DNA of 64,000 bases from assembly GCA_050261915.1 (NCBI GenBank), contig JBLNDT010000089.1, positions 1-64,000 on the forward strand, in the 5' to 3' direction. Positions 48,829-57,662 of the stretch are shown one piece after another; the first letter of the stretch is position 1; every line of letters begins with the position of its first letter. Position numbers and translations under genes: made by a program. The stretch is from UBA699 sp050261915. Its GTDB lineage: Bacteria; Bacillota; Clostridia; Clostridiales; Clostridiaceae. A model generated the notes under the pieces. That model saw nothing but the letters and a program-made list of their open reading frames with translations, was not told the DNA's origin and did no database searches.

Positions 48829-50166
48829 ATGAGCAGCGAAATTTCTAAAATTGACCCGGGAAGTCTTGCTTTTGAACTTGAACTTGAAATCGGAGATAAA
48901 ATAATAAGTATAAACGGCCAGGAAGTAAAAGACATTCTCGATTACAGGTTTTTAATGGCAGATGAATATATTCTCCTAGAGGTTGAAAAATCAAATGGGG
49001 AGATATGGGAAATTCAAGTTGAAAAAGAGTATGATGAAAATCTTGGGGTTGAATTTAAGGAATCAATAATGGATAAGGCAAAAAGGTGCAGCAATAACTG
49101 CATATTCTGTTTTATAGACCAGCTTCCAAAGGGAATGCGTGATACATTATATTTTAAAGATGACGATTCAAGACTTTCATTTCTACAAGGGAATTTCGTA
49201 ACCCTAACAAATTTAACTGATGAGGATATTGATAGAATAATAAAATATAGGATAAGTCCAATTAATGTATCTGTGCATACAACAAATCCTGATTTAAGAG
49301 TAAAAATGCTAGGTAATAAATTTGCAGGAAATGTATATAAAAGGCTTGAAAAAATAGCTGCTGCAGGAATTGCAATTAATTGTCAGATTGTATTATGTCC
49401 TGGAATAAATAATGGAACTGAACTTGAAAAAACAGCCATGGATTTATTTAAATTGTATCCTGCTGTTCAAAATGTTGCTGCTGTTCCAATTGGACTAACA
49501 AAATTCAGAGAAGGCTTATTCAATCTAACTTTATATGATAGAAATTCTGCATCAATTGAAATTGAGAATGCAAAAAGACTGCAAGAATATTTTATATCAG
49601 AATGTGGAAAGCAGTTTTTAAGACTTTCTGATGAGTTTTATGTTTTGGCTGATATAGAAGTGCCAACTGCTGAATTTTATGAAGGATTTCATCAGCTTGA
49701 AGATGGAGTAGGTATAATAAGGGCATTTCATGACAACATCAATAATTCTTTAATCAATTTGAATAAAAATTTAAAAGGTGAATTTACTTTTGTTACAGGT
49801 GTATCATCATATAATGAATTATGTAAAGCAGCAGAACAAATCAATAATATAAATAATAAAATACTAATAAATGTAATGAAGGTAAAAAATAATTTCTTTG
49901 GAGAAACTATCACTGTGGCTGGATTAATAACTGGAAAGGATATAATTGAGGAGGCGGAAGCTTTTTCTCTTTCAAAATATATCTTGATACCTGATACTAT
50001 GCTTAGAAAAGGTTATGAGCCATGTGATTCAAAAACAAAAGTTTTCCTTGATGATACTACAGTGAATCAATTGGAGGAAAAGCTAAATAGAAAAATATTA
50101 ATCTGTGATTACACAGGTGAAGATTTAATAGATATTATAAACATGTATTGTGAGGAGGTACAATAA
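48829..50166 (+). CDS. PDZ-radical SAM DUF512 protein
   Basis: The 445 residues begin with a PDZ-like domain (ISKIDPGSLAFELELEIGD, then IISINGQEV), followed by a radical-SAM-type cluster motif CxxxCxxC in RCSNNCIFCFIDQLPKG (Cys87, 91, 94), and the DUF512 C-terminal domain (GDITGEDL-type sequence LICDYTGEDLIDI). The reaction is unknown. The ATG at 48829 follows AGGAGTGA; the frame opens 36 bases earlier without such a site. It overlaps der by one base, an arrangement I recall as common in clostridia and consistent with a ribosome-related role. Confidence 0.88.
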   Translation: MSSEISKIDPGSLAFELELEIGDKIISINGQEVKDILDYRFLMADEYILLEVEKSNGEIWEIQVEKEYDENLGVEFKESIMDKAKRCSNNCIFCFIDQLPKGMRDTLYFKDDDSRLSFLQGNFVTLTNLTDEDIDRIIKYRISPINVSVHTTNPDLRVKMLGNKFAGNVYKRLEKIAAAGIAINCQIVLCPGINNGTELEKTAMDLFKLYPAVQNVAAVPIGLTKFREGLFNLTLYDRNSASIEIENAKRLQEYFISECGKQFLRLSDEFYVLADIEVPTAEFYEGFHQLEDGVGIIRAFHDNINNSLINLNKNLKGEFTFVTGVSSYNELCKAAEQINNINNKILINVMKVKNNFFGETITVAGLITGKDIIEEAEAFSLSKYILIPDTMLRKGYEPCDSKTKVFLDDTTVNQLEEKLNRKILICDYTGEDLIDIINMYCEEVQ

Positions 50167-51488
50167 TGGGAAAACCGATAGTTGCAATTGTGGGAAGACC
50201 TAATGTAGGCAAATCCACACTTTTTAATAAACTTGCAGGAAAAAGAATATCAATTGTAGAGGATACTCCGGGAGTAACCAGGGATAGAGTATACGCAGAG
50301 GCAGACTGGCTGAAATATAATTTCACAGTTATTGATACTGGTGGTATTGAACCTGAAAATGAAGATATAATAATATCACAAATGAGAAGGCAGGCGCAGA
50401 TTGCAATAGAGACTGCAGATGTTATAATTTTTATTGTTGATGGCAAGGAAGGTTTAACACCTGCAGACAGGGAAGTTTCCCAGATGTTAAGAAAGAGCAA
50501 AAAACCTGTTGTGCTAGTAGTAAACAAGGTTGACAGTCTCAAAGAAGAGGATAATGCCTATGAATTTTATAATCTTGGAATTGGAGACCCTATTACAATT
50601 TCAGCAGCTCAAGGCTTAGGTCTTGGAGATATGCTCGACAGGGTTGTTGAAAATTTCAGTGAAGGTATATCTGAAGAAGAGGAAGATGAGTACATAAAGA
50701 TAGCCTTTGTTGGTAAACCTAATGTAGGCAAATCATCTCTTATAAATAAGCTTCTTGGAGAGGAAAGAGTAATAGTAAGTGACATTCCTGGTACAACTAG
50801 AGATGCTATTGACAGCTATCTTGATACTGATTTGGGAAAATTTACACTTATTGATACTGCAGGCTTAAGAAGAAAAAGCAAGGTTAAAGAAGAGATAGAA
50901 AGATATAGCGTTATAAGAACATATGCAGCAATAGAAAGAGCTGATGTATGTATATTGATGCTGGATGCCACTCAAGGCATAAGTGATCAGGATGAAAAGA
51001 TAATTGGTTATGCTCATGAAATAAACAAAGCAATACTTGTTGTTGTAAATAAGTGGGATCTTGTTGAAAAAGAAACAAAGACCATGGATTTGTTTAAAGC
51101 AAAATTAAAAGCGTCTTTATCCTTTATGCAGTATGCCGAGTATCTGTTTATATCAGCAAAAACAGGTCAAAGAGTTCATAAATTGCTTGAAGTAGTTAAA
51201 AAATGTTATGACAATTACAATAAGAGGATTAAGACTGGGGTTTTAAATGAAGTAGTAAGCAATGCTTTAATGATGAAAGAACCTCCTGTGGTAGGTTTAA
51301 AAAGACTTAAGGTATATTATGTAACACAAATTGGAACAAAACCGCCTACTTTTGTGTTTTTCGTAAATGATCCAACATGCCTTCATTTTTCTTATGAAAG
51401 ATATCTTGAAAATAGATTAAGGGATAGTTTTGATTTTTCTGGTACCGGTATAAAATTGGAATTTAGGGAAAGAAAGGAGAAAAGATAA
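50166..51488 (+). CDS. der: ribosome-assembly GTPase Der (EngA)
   Basis: Der has two tandem GTPase domains and a KH-like domain and matures the 50S subunit. In 440 residues: G1 VGRPNVGKSTLF near 8 and VGKPNVGKSSLI near 185; DTPGVTR and DIPGTTRD; NKVDS and NKWDLV; C-terminal KH-like part with PPVVGLKRLKVYYVTQ and FRERKEKR at the end. The ATG shares a base with the DUF512 stop and the stop shares a base with gpsA. Confidence 0.97.
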   Translation: MGKPIVAIVGRPNVGKSTLFNKLAGKRISIVEDTPGVTRDRVYAEADWLKYNFTVIDTGGIEPENEDIIISQMRRQAQIAIETADVIIFIVDGKEGLTPADREVSQMLRKSKKPVVLVVNKVDSLKEEDNAYEFYNLGIGDPITISAAQGLGLGDMLDRVVENFSEGISEEEEDEYIKIAFVGKPNVGKSSLINKLLGEERVIVSDIPGTTRDAIDSYLDTDLGKFTLIDTAGLRRKSKVKEEIERYSVIRTYAAIERADVCILMLDATQGISDQDEKIIGYAHEINKAILVVVNKWDLVEKETKTMDLFKAKLKASLSFMQYAEYLFISAKTGQRVHKLLEVVKKCYDNYNKRIKTGVLNEVVSNALMMKEPPVVGLKRLKVYYVTQIGTKPPTFVFFVNDPTCLHFSYERYLENRLRDSFDFSGTGIKLEFRERKEKR

Positions 51489-52486
51489 TGCATGATATAA
51501 CATTTATAGGAGGAGGCAGCTTTGGCTCAGCCTTAGCTGTTATGCTTGCAAAAAAAGGTCTTAAAGTAAATGTATGGGACAGAGAAACTTCTGTTGTAGA
51601 TGATATAAATATTAACAAAAGAAATAGCAAATATGTAAAAGATCTTGTAATTCCTGAAGGAATTACAGCATATTATGATATTGACAAAGCTATTGAGGGA
51701 AGCAGTTATATAGTACTTGCCGTACCATCACACATAATACGTGATATATGTAAAACTATAAAAGGATATATAAATAAAGATCAAGTTATTATAAGTATTG
51801 CAAAGGGAATTGAACCAGTTACGAAAAAAAGATTATCTCAGGTTATCAATGAAGAGCTTCCAAACAACCCGGTTGTAATACTGTCAGGACCAAGCCATGC
51901 AGAAGAGGTTGCAAAAGATATACCAACTACTGTAGTAGTTACATCTTTGAATATGGAGTATGCAAAGCAGGTTCAGGATCTTTTCATGACTAATAATTTC
52001 AGGGTTTATACAAATAATGATATTATTGGTGTGGAAATTGGAGGAGCTGTAAAAAATATAATAGCACTTGCAGCTGGAATTTCAGATGGAATAGGCTTTG
52101 GAGACAATACTAAAGCTGCTTTGATGACAAGAGGAATGACAGAAATAATAAGAATTGGAACAAAGCTTGGTGGTAAATATGAAACTTTCTCAGGCCTTAC
52201 AGGTATGGGTGATCTTATTGTAACCTGTACAAGTATGCACAGCAGAAACAGAAGGGCTGGAATACTTATAGGACAGGGGGCTACTGCAGAAGAAGCAATC
52301 GAAAAGGTAGGTATGGTTGTAGAAGGTATAAAAGCATGTAAGTCATTTTATGAGCTTAAAGAAGAACTTCAGATTGAAATGCCAATTACAGATGCATTAT
52401 ATAAGGTGCTTTTTGAAAATAAGGATTGCAAAACAGCAGTTTTTGAATTAATGACTAGAGATAAAAAAGGGGAAGGTTTTAATTAA
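51488..52486 (+). CDS. gpsA: glycerol-3-phosphate dehydrogenase (NAD(P)+)
   Basis: GpsA reduces dihydroxyacetone phosphate to sn-glycerol 3-phosphate for phospholipids. The 332 residues begin ITFIGGGSFGSALAVMLAKKG (Rossmann loop at 6-12 GGGSFGS). SGPSHAEEV near 134, GGAVKNIIALAAGISDG near 190 with the catalytic lysine, and TGMGDLIVTCTSMHSRNRR near 238 match the family. Order der-gpsA is common in Firmicutes. A terminator follows. Confidence 0.96.
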   Translation: MHDITFIGGGSFGSALAVMLAKKGLKVNVWDRETSVVDDININKRNSKYVKDLVIPEGITAYYDIDKAIEGSSYIVLAVPSHIIRDICKTIKGYINKDQVIISIAKGIEPVTKKRLSQVINEELPNNPVVILSGPSHAEEVAKDIPTTVVVTSLNMEYAKQVQDLFMTNNFRVYTNNDIIGVEIGGAVKNIIALAAGISDGIGFGDNTKAALMTRGMTEIIRIGTKLGGKYETFSGLTGMGDLIVTCTSMHSRNRRAGILIGQGATAEEAIEKVGMVVEGIKACKSFYELKEELQIEMPITDALYKVLFENKDCKTAVFELMTRDKKGEGFN

Positions 52487-52503
52487 ATAATAAATAGGCT
52501 TTT

Positions 52504-52539
52504 AAAATGTGAAATAGATAATTATTTCACGTTTTTTTT
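52504..52539 (+). terminator. terminator after gpsA
   Basis: Stem around GTGAAATA/TATTTCAC, extended by a G-T and A-T pairs, six-base loop and eight T. Confidence 0.88.
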
Positions 52540-52540
52540 A

Positions 52541-52569
52541 TTGAATTTTTTATAAAATAGTATTATAAT
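52541..52569 (+). promoter_or_regulatory. glyA promoter
   Basis: TTGAAT, 17 bases, TATAAT; directly after the gpsA terminator. Confidence 0.7.
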
Positions 52570-52598
52570 GATAAGAAGTTAAAAAAAGGGGTGTTAAT

Positions 52599-53834
52599 AT
52601 GAAATTTGAGCAAATTGAAAAAAACAATCCGGAAATTTTTGAAGCGATTCAAAAGGAAATTAACAGACAGGAAACCACTATTGAGTTAATAGCTTCTGAA
52701 AATTTCACAAGTAAGGCTGTTATGGAGGCTATGGGCTCCCCTTTAACCAATAAGTATGCAGAAGGATATCCTTCCAAAAGATATTATGGTGGATGTGAAT
52801 TTGTAGATGTGGTGGAAGACATAGCCAGAGACAGAATGAAACAGCTTTTCGGGGCAGAACATGCTAATGTACAGCCTCACTCAGGTTCCCAGGCAAATAT
52901 GGCAGTATACACTGCAATGTTAAATCCAGGAGATACAGTTCTTGGTATGGATTTAAGCCATGGTGGTCATTTAACTCATGGAAGTCCTGTTAACTTTTCA
53001 GGAAAACTTTATAATTTCACTTCATATGGTGTGGATAAAGAAACAGAGATGATAAATTATGATAAGGTAAGAGAAATTGCACTTGAGGTAAAGCCAAAGA
53101 TGATTGTTGCAGGTGCAAGCGCTTATCCAAGAACTATAGACTTTGTAAAATTAAGAGAAATTGCTGATGAAGTTGGAGCTTATTTAATGGTAGACATGGC
53201 TCATATTGCAGGTCTTGTTGCTACTGGGGCTCATCCTACACCAGTTCCTTACTGCGATTTTGTAACAACTACTACTCATAAAACTTTAAGAGGACCAAGA
53301 GGTGGTGCTATACTTTGCAAAGCTGAATATGCTGCAAAGATAGACAAGGCTATATTCCCAGGAATACAAGGAGGGCCATTAATGCACACTATTGCCGCTA
53401 AAGCAGTATGCTTTGAAGAAGCTCTCAAAGATGATTATAAAACATATATTGCCCAAGTGGTTAAAAATGCAAAGGTACTTTCTGAGGAACTTGTTAACTA
53501 TGGATTCAGAGTAGTTTCTGGTGGAACAGACAACCATTTAATGCTATTAGATCTTACACCAAAAGGAATTACAGGCAAAGAAGCTGAAGTTCTTTTGGAC
53601 AGTGTAGGAATAACTGTTAATAAAAATACAATTCCATTTGAAACCTTAAGCCCTAATATAACAAGTGGAATAAGAATAGGAACTCCTGCCTGCACAACAA
53701 GAGGCTTTAAAGAAGAAGAAATGAAAAAGATAGCATATCTTATAAATAGAACTATTGAAAATAAAGATGGAAATCTTGAGGATGTTAAAGAGGAAATTTT
53801 AGCTCTTTGCAAAAAGTATCCACTAAACTACTAA
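52599..53834 (+). CDS. glyA: serine hydroxymethyltransferase
   Basis: SHMT interconverts serine and glycine and feeds one-carbon units to folate. The 411 residues have ELIASENFTSKAVMEA near 29, the NKYAEGYPSKRYYGG loop near 51, and the PLP lysine in TTTTHKTLRGPRGG (Lys228). Length is standard. AAAAAGGGGTG precedes the ATG. It forms a single-gene unit with its own promoter and terminator; no riboswitch was seen in its short leader. Confidence 0.97.
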   Translation: MKFEQIEKNNPEIFEAIQKEINRQETTIELIASENFTSKAVMEAMGSPLTNKYAEGYPSKRYYGGCEFVDVVEDIARDRMKQLFGAEHANVQPHSGSQANMAVYTAMLNPGDTVLGMDLSHGGHLTHGSPVNFSGKLYNFTSYGVDKETEMINYDKVREIALEVKPKMIVAGASAYPRTIDFVKLREIADEVGAYLMVDMAHIAGLVATGAHPTPVPYCDFVTTTTHKTLRGPRGGAILCKAEYAAKIDKAIFPGIQGGPLMHTIAAKAVCFEEALKDDYKTYIAQVVKNAKVLSEELVNYGFRVVSGGTDNHLMLLDLTPKGITGKEAEVLLDSVGITVNKNTIPFETLSPNITSGIRIGTPACTTRGFKEEEMKKIAYLINRTIENKDGNLEDVKEEILALCKKYPLNY

Positions 53835-53840
53835 AAATCT

Positions 53841-53875
53841 CCTTATGCATAATTTTATGCATAAGGTTTTTTTTT
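53841..53875 (+). terminator. terminator after glyA
   Basis: Perfect 11-bp stem CCTTATGCATA/TATGCATAAGG, four-base loop, nine T. Confidence 0.92.
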
Positions 53876-53915
53876 ATTGCAGATACTATATATTATTTAG
53901 GAAAGGGGTAATTAA

Positions 53916-54065
53916 ATGGCAAAAGCAGGTATGAGGAGACCAGATCCTAGTGATCCCCATGGCACAGAAAGCAATAAAAAGAATAAATTTGAAAAAAACA
54001 GCATAGCACCAGTACCTGAAATAAATGGCAAGGCTAAAACAGGAAATAAAAAAGTTGAGGAGTGA
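53916..54065 (+). CDS. small basic conserved-looking protein, 49 residues
   Basis: The frame starts MAKAGMRRPDPSDPHGTESN and continues with a lysine/asparagine-rich middle, then APVPEINGKAKTGNKK. AAAGGGGT precedes the ATG. I recall similar short clostridial proteins beginning MAKAGMRRP but know no function. The lack of hydrophobic core and high K/N/P content suggest a disordered or nucleic-acid- or spore-associated protein. The next small gene starts four bases after its stop. Confidence 0.7.
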   Translation: MAKAGMRRPDPSDPHGTESNKKNKFEKNSIAPVPEINGKAKTGNKKVEE

Positions 54066-54069
54066 TATA

Positions 54070-54204
54070 ATGGCAAAAGATAGTCAAATAGATAAAAAAG
54101 TCTCTAGAAATATTAAGTCTAAGGGTAATAGCACAATTGCCAACGAAGGTAAAAATCATAATAAGAATGATAAAAAACAAAGTACAATTAACAATGATGT
54201 TTAA
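54070..54204 (+). CDS. small lysine/asparagine-rich protein, 44 residues
   Basis: The frame starts MAKDSQIDKKVSRNIKSKGN and ends in an asparagine/lysine-rich tail. GAGGAGTGAT before the ATG is a strong ribosome binding site that also contains the stop of the upstream small gene, so the two are coupled. There is no hydrophobic segment and no recognisable domain. It shares the MAK start and composition with its neighbour but is not an obvious duplicate. Confidence 0.6.
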   Translation: MAKDSQIDKKVSRNIKSKGNSTIANEGKNHNKNDKKQSTINNDV

Positions 54205-54214
54205 TAAAATAAAA

Positions 54215-54223
54215 TTCGACAAA
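54215..54223 (-). promoter_or_regulatory. perfect Spo0A box
   Basis: TTCGACAAA, whose complement TTTGTCGAA is a full match to the Spo0A box TTTGTCRAA. It ends 13 bases before the -35 of the ercA-like gene, a position suited to activation. Confidence 0.6.
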
Positions 54224-54236
54224 TTTCATAAATAAA

Positions 54237-54265
54237 TTGCAGAACTTTCATAAAATTGTTAAAAT
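54237..54265 (+). promoter_or_regulatory. promoter of the ercA-sensor pair
   Basis: TTGCAG, 17 bases, TAAAAT, 39 bases before the TTG start codon. Confidence 0.6.
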
Positions 54266-54304
54266 TGTTTTAAGATTTAAATAAAGCAGGGGAGGGGGAT
54301 TATC

Positions 54305-55456
54305 TTGTATAACGAGTTGGAATTAAGAAAATTTGTTGTTCCTGAATTTATTTATGGAGTAAATGCTAGAAGAATGATTGGAAACTATGCAAATAATTTT
54401 GGAGTATCAAAGGCCCTTGTTGTTACTGATAAGGGAGTTATAGAAGCTGGCTGGCTTGAAGATATAATTGGTGAGTTGGATAGAGCTAATATAAAAAGTG
54501 TGGTTTACAGTAATCTTCATTCTAACCCTAGAGATTTTGAGGTAATGGAGGGTGCAAGACTTTTCACCGAAGAAAAGTGCAATATAATTATTGCCTTAGG
54601 GGGAGGCAGTGTTATTGATTGTGCAAAAGGTATAGGTATAGTGCATACAAATAATAAACCAATAGAAGCCTTCCAAGGGATAGACATGGTTGATATTCCA
54701 AGTTCACCTATACTGTGCATTCCAACCACATGTGGAAGCTCTGCTGATGTATCACAATTTGCTATAATTTTAAACACAAAAGAATATGTAAAGATGGCAT
54801 TGGTAAGTAAAACATTGGTTCCTGATGCAGCTTTAATAGATCCTGTCCTTTTAACAACACTTCCAGAATACTTGATAGCATGTACTGCAATGGATGCTTT
54901 AACACATGCTATAGAAGCCTATGTATCTACTGCGCAGTCAGCAATTACGGATGTACATGCCTTAGAATCAATTAGGCTAATATCAAAGTATGTTCAAAAA
55001 GCATATAACAATAAAAACGATATAAAATCACTCAGCAAGCTTATGCTTGGCAGTCTTCATGCCGGACTAGCCTTTTCTAATGCAAGCCTTGGTGCTGTAC
55101 ATGCTATGGCACATAGTTTAGGGGGCCTTACAGATCTTCCTCATGGAGAGTGCAATGCAGTATTGTTAAGACATATAATAGATTATAACTATGACTACGT
55201 TCATGGAAGATATGAGGCTGTGGCGGCAGCACTAGGCATAGACATGTCAAAAGATAATATAAAGGATAGACTCCTTGAATATATAGACAACTTAACAGGA
55301 AGTATGAACATACCTAAAGACTTTAAAACTATTGGAATTTCAAAAGGAAAAATAGCCCATTTAGAATTTAATGCTATGAAGGACTGCTGCATGGTGACTA
55401 ATCCAAGGGTACCTAAAATTGGAGAGGTGGGGGCTATATATGAACGAATACTATGA
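54305..55456 (+). CDS. ercA: ErcA-type iron-containing alcohol dehydrogenase-like protein
   Basis: A group III (iron) alcohol dehydrogenase fold of 383 residues with the NAD loop ALGGGSVIDCAKGI near 97-110, CIPTTCGSSADVSQF near 140 and metal-binding histidines in MDALTHAIEAYV, HAMAHSLGGL and PHGECNAVLL. The sequence and the overlap with a sensor gene resemble ErcA, an ADH-like protein with a regulatory role in Pseudomonas ethanol oxidation. It may thus act as a redox or aldehyde sensor rather than in bulk solvent production. The start is TTG with AGGGGAGGGGG upstream. A perfect Spo0A box precedes its promoter. Confidence 0.82.
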   Translation: MYNELELRKFVVPEFIYGVNARRMIGNYANNFGVSKALVVTDKGVIEAGWLEDIIGELDRANIKSVVYSNLHSNPRDFEVMEGARLFTEEKCNIIIALGGGSVIDCAKGIGIVHTNNKPIEAFQGIDMVDIPSSPILCIPTTCGSSADVSQFAIILNTKEYVKMALVSKTLVPDAALIDPVLLTTLPEYLIACTAMDALTHAIEAYVSTAQSAITDVHALESIRLISKYVQKAYNNKNDIKSLSKLMLGSLHAGLAFSNASLGAVHAMAHSLGGLTDLPHGECNAVLLRHIIDYNYDYVHGRYEAVAAALGIDMSKDNIKDRLLEYIDNLTGSMNIPKDFKTIGISKGKIAHLEFNAMKDCCMVTNPRVPKIGEVGAIYERIL

Positions 55457-57374
55457 TTATGAAGCCGGGTTTAGTGATTTAAGAGATAAAATAGTGGGCT
55501 TAGGGGAACATTCAATAAAAAAGAGCTACTATCCCGAACTTCAGAAGAGACTTTCAGAGCTTGAGTACATCCAGTCAAAAAACAAAGCAATTTTGGAGGC
55601 TATTCCAGATTTATTAATGCTTATTGGAAATGACGGAAAAATTATTGACTGCAGCATTGGTAGAAATATGTTGTTAAATATAAGTAAAAATTTAATAAAT
55701 AAGAATTTAAACGAGATTGAGCCTGATTGGATTTATAAATTTTATAACGAAAACATCAAAGATGTGTTCAATAGCAAAGAAGTAATAGAATATGAATACA
55801 GGTATTATTTTGAAAATGTAGAAAAGTATTGTGAAATAAGAGCTGTAAATTGCGGAGAAAATGATATTTTACTTATTTTCAGAGACATAACCGAGAGTAA
55901 AAAATCAAGAAAAGAAATTATGGAGCTAAATGAATTTTTAAAGAAGAGTGAATATACCTTTAGAACTCTTTTTGAAGGCTCTTCAGATACTATACTGCTG
56001 GTAAGAAATAGCGAAATAATTGATTGTAATCCAGCAGCATTAGAATTATTTCGATGTAGTAAAAAGGAAAATATATTGGGGAAGAATATCTTCGAAATCT
56101 CAACTCCAAATCAGCCTGATGGAAAGTCCTCAAAAGATGAAACTGAGAGAATTGAGAAATTAGCCATAAAAAATGGAAAATATAAATTTGAATGGTGGCT
56201 CAAAAAATTTGACGAAACAGTATTTCCGGTAGAAGTTATGCTTACTTCTATTATACTTAATGGTAATATGGTTCTTCATGCAAGCTGCAGGGATATCAGC
56301 GAAAGAAAAAAGATGGAGCATGAACTGGAGTATCTAAGTTATCACGATCAACTTACAGGCCTCTATAATAGGAGGTTTTTTGAAGAAGAACTAAAGCGCA
56401 TGGATGTTCCAAGGAATTATCCCCTTACCTTGGTTGTAGCAGATGTGAACGGATTAAAGCTGGTTAATGATTCATTTGGGCACATTGTTGGTGATAAAAT
56501 TATTATCAAGATCGCACACATTATATCTAAGGCATGTCGGGCAGATGACATTGTAGCAAGATTTGGGGGAGATGAATATGTTATGCTTTTGCCTTCCACC
56601 AGCTATTTAGAAGCAGGTAAAATAATAAAAAGAATTAAAGATATGTCAGTAAATGAAAAAGTTGAATCAATTGCTTTATCTGCATCTTTTGGATGGGCTA
56701 CAAAGGACTCTCCAAACATAAGTAATCAGGAGATTTTTAAACTAGCTGAGGATTTTATGTATAAGCAAAAGTTATATGAGAGTCCTAGTATGCGTGGTAA
56801 AACCATAACTGCAATTATTAAAACTCTAAATGAAAAAAATAAACGAGAGGAAGCTCACTCTCATAGAGTTTCAGCCATATGTGCTGATTTAGCCAAGGCA
56901 CTGAATTTATCCGATGGTGAAGTAGAAGAACTTAGAACTGTTGGCCTTTTTCATGACATTGGAAAAATCGCCATAGAGGAGTCTATATTAAACAAAGAAG
57001 GGAAGCTCCTTCCAGATGAATGGGAACAAATAAAAAGGCACCCTGAAATAGGTTACAGAATATTAAGTACAGTTAATGAGATGGCTGAAATGGCGGAATA
57101 CGTTCTTGCTCATCATGAAAAATGGAATGGCACCGGATATCCTAAAGGGCTGAAAAATGAAGAAATACCTTTTCAGTCAAGAATCATTGCAATAGCAGAT
57201 GCCTTTGATGCCATGACCAGTGAAAGGACTTATAAAAATGCATTAACCTTCGAGGAAGCGGAAAAGGAACTTGAAAGAAATGCAGGAATACAATTTGATC
57301 CAAAGTTAATAGAGGTTTTTATAAAAAAAGTAAGTTGTAAATATAAAAGTGTTGACACATCAATTAAAAAGTGA
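55440..57374 (+). CDS. PAS-PAS-GGDEF-HD-GYP signalling protein
   Basis: A 644-residue cytosolic sensor without membrane helices. PAS 1 is at about 45-150, PAS 2 at 170-290 (TLFEGSSDTILLV), GGDEF at 296-455 with YHDQLTGLYNRRFF, the active-site variant RFGGDEY (376-380) and an inhibitory-type RxxD (R367-D370). HD-GYP is at 460-640 with AHSHRV, LFHDIGK (His505, Asp506) and HHEKWNGTGYPKG. It could both make and break c-di-GMP. GGAGAGGTGGGGG precedes the ATG at 55440; the first 17 bases overlap the ercA-like gene, so the two proteins are probably made together. Confidence 0.92.
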   Translation: MNEYYDYEAGFSDLRDKIVGLGEHSIKKSYYPELQKRLSELEYIQSKNKAILEAIPDLLMLIGNDGKIIDCSIGRNMLLNISKNLINKNLNEIEPDWIYKFYNENIKDVFNSKEVIEYEYRYYFENVEKYCEIRAVNCGENDILLIFRDITESKKSRKEIMELNEFLKKSEYTFRTLFEGSSDTILLVRNSEIIDCNPAALELFRCSKKENILGKNIFEISTPNQPDGKSSKDETERIEKLAIKNGKYKFEWWLKKFDETVFPVEVMLTSIILNGNMVLHASCRDISERKKMEHELEYLSYHDQLTGLYNRRFFEEELKRMDVPRNYPLTLVVADVNGLKLVNDSFGHIVGDKIIIKIAHIISKACRADDIVARFGGDEYVMLLPSTSYLEAGKIIKRIKDMSVNEKVESIALSASFGWATKDSPNISNQEIFKLAEDFMYKQKLYESPSMRGKTITAIIKTLNEKNKREEAHSHRVSAICADLAKALNLSDGEVEELRTVGLFHDIGKIAIEESILNKEGKLLPDEWEQIKRHPEIGYRILSTVNEMAEMAEYVLAHHEKWNGTGYPKGLKNEEIPFQSRIIAIADAFDAMTSERTYKNALTFEEAEKELERNAGIQFDPKLIEVFIKKVSCKYKSVDTSIKK

Positions 57375-57380
57375 TAAAGT
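57352..57380 (+). promoter_or_regulatory. promoter of the ilv T-box leader
   Basis: Perfect TTGACA, 17 bases, TAAAGT, overlapping the end of the sensor gene. Confidence 0.75.
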
Positions 57381-57433
57381 TTTAAACAATATATCAAAAA
57401 CTAAGACAGGGAAAAGTAAATTTGTTAAGTACT

Positions 57434-57606
57434 TTAAAGAGAGTGGGGCAAGGTGGAAACCCATAAGTATACATTTTGAACCTCACCCTTGAGTTGCAGG
57501 CTGAATAAAGTAAGCTAAGCCGGTGTAAAAGCCGTTATTTCAATTAAGTTATAAATTGGGTGGTACCGCGACAGACTTTTCGCCCCAGGTGAAGGGTCTG
57601 TTTTTT
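57434..57606 (+). promoter_or_regulatory. first T-box of the ilv operon, specifier CTC (Leu)
   Basis: Stem I opens with AAAGAGAGTGGGG; a candidate specifier CTC is at 57482-57484 followed by a purine; the T-box TGGGTGGTACCGCG is at 57557-57570. A 13-bp terminator stem (57572-57600) ends with six T. The specifier was placed by alignment with the alaS leader. Confidence 0.9.
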
Positions 57607-57662
57607 ATTTTTAAAATTTAATATATAGCTATGACAGGACTAAGTAAATATTTATGTATTTT

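Noticed and set aside
52487..52598. Possible glycine or other riboswitch before glyA
   Set aside because: The leader after the promoter at 52541-52569 is only about 25 bases, too short for an aptamer.
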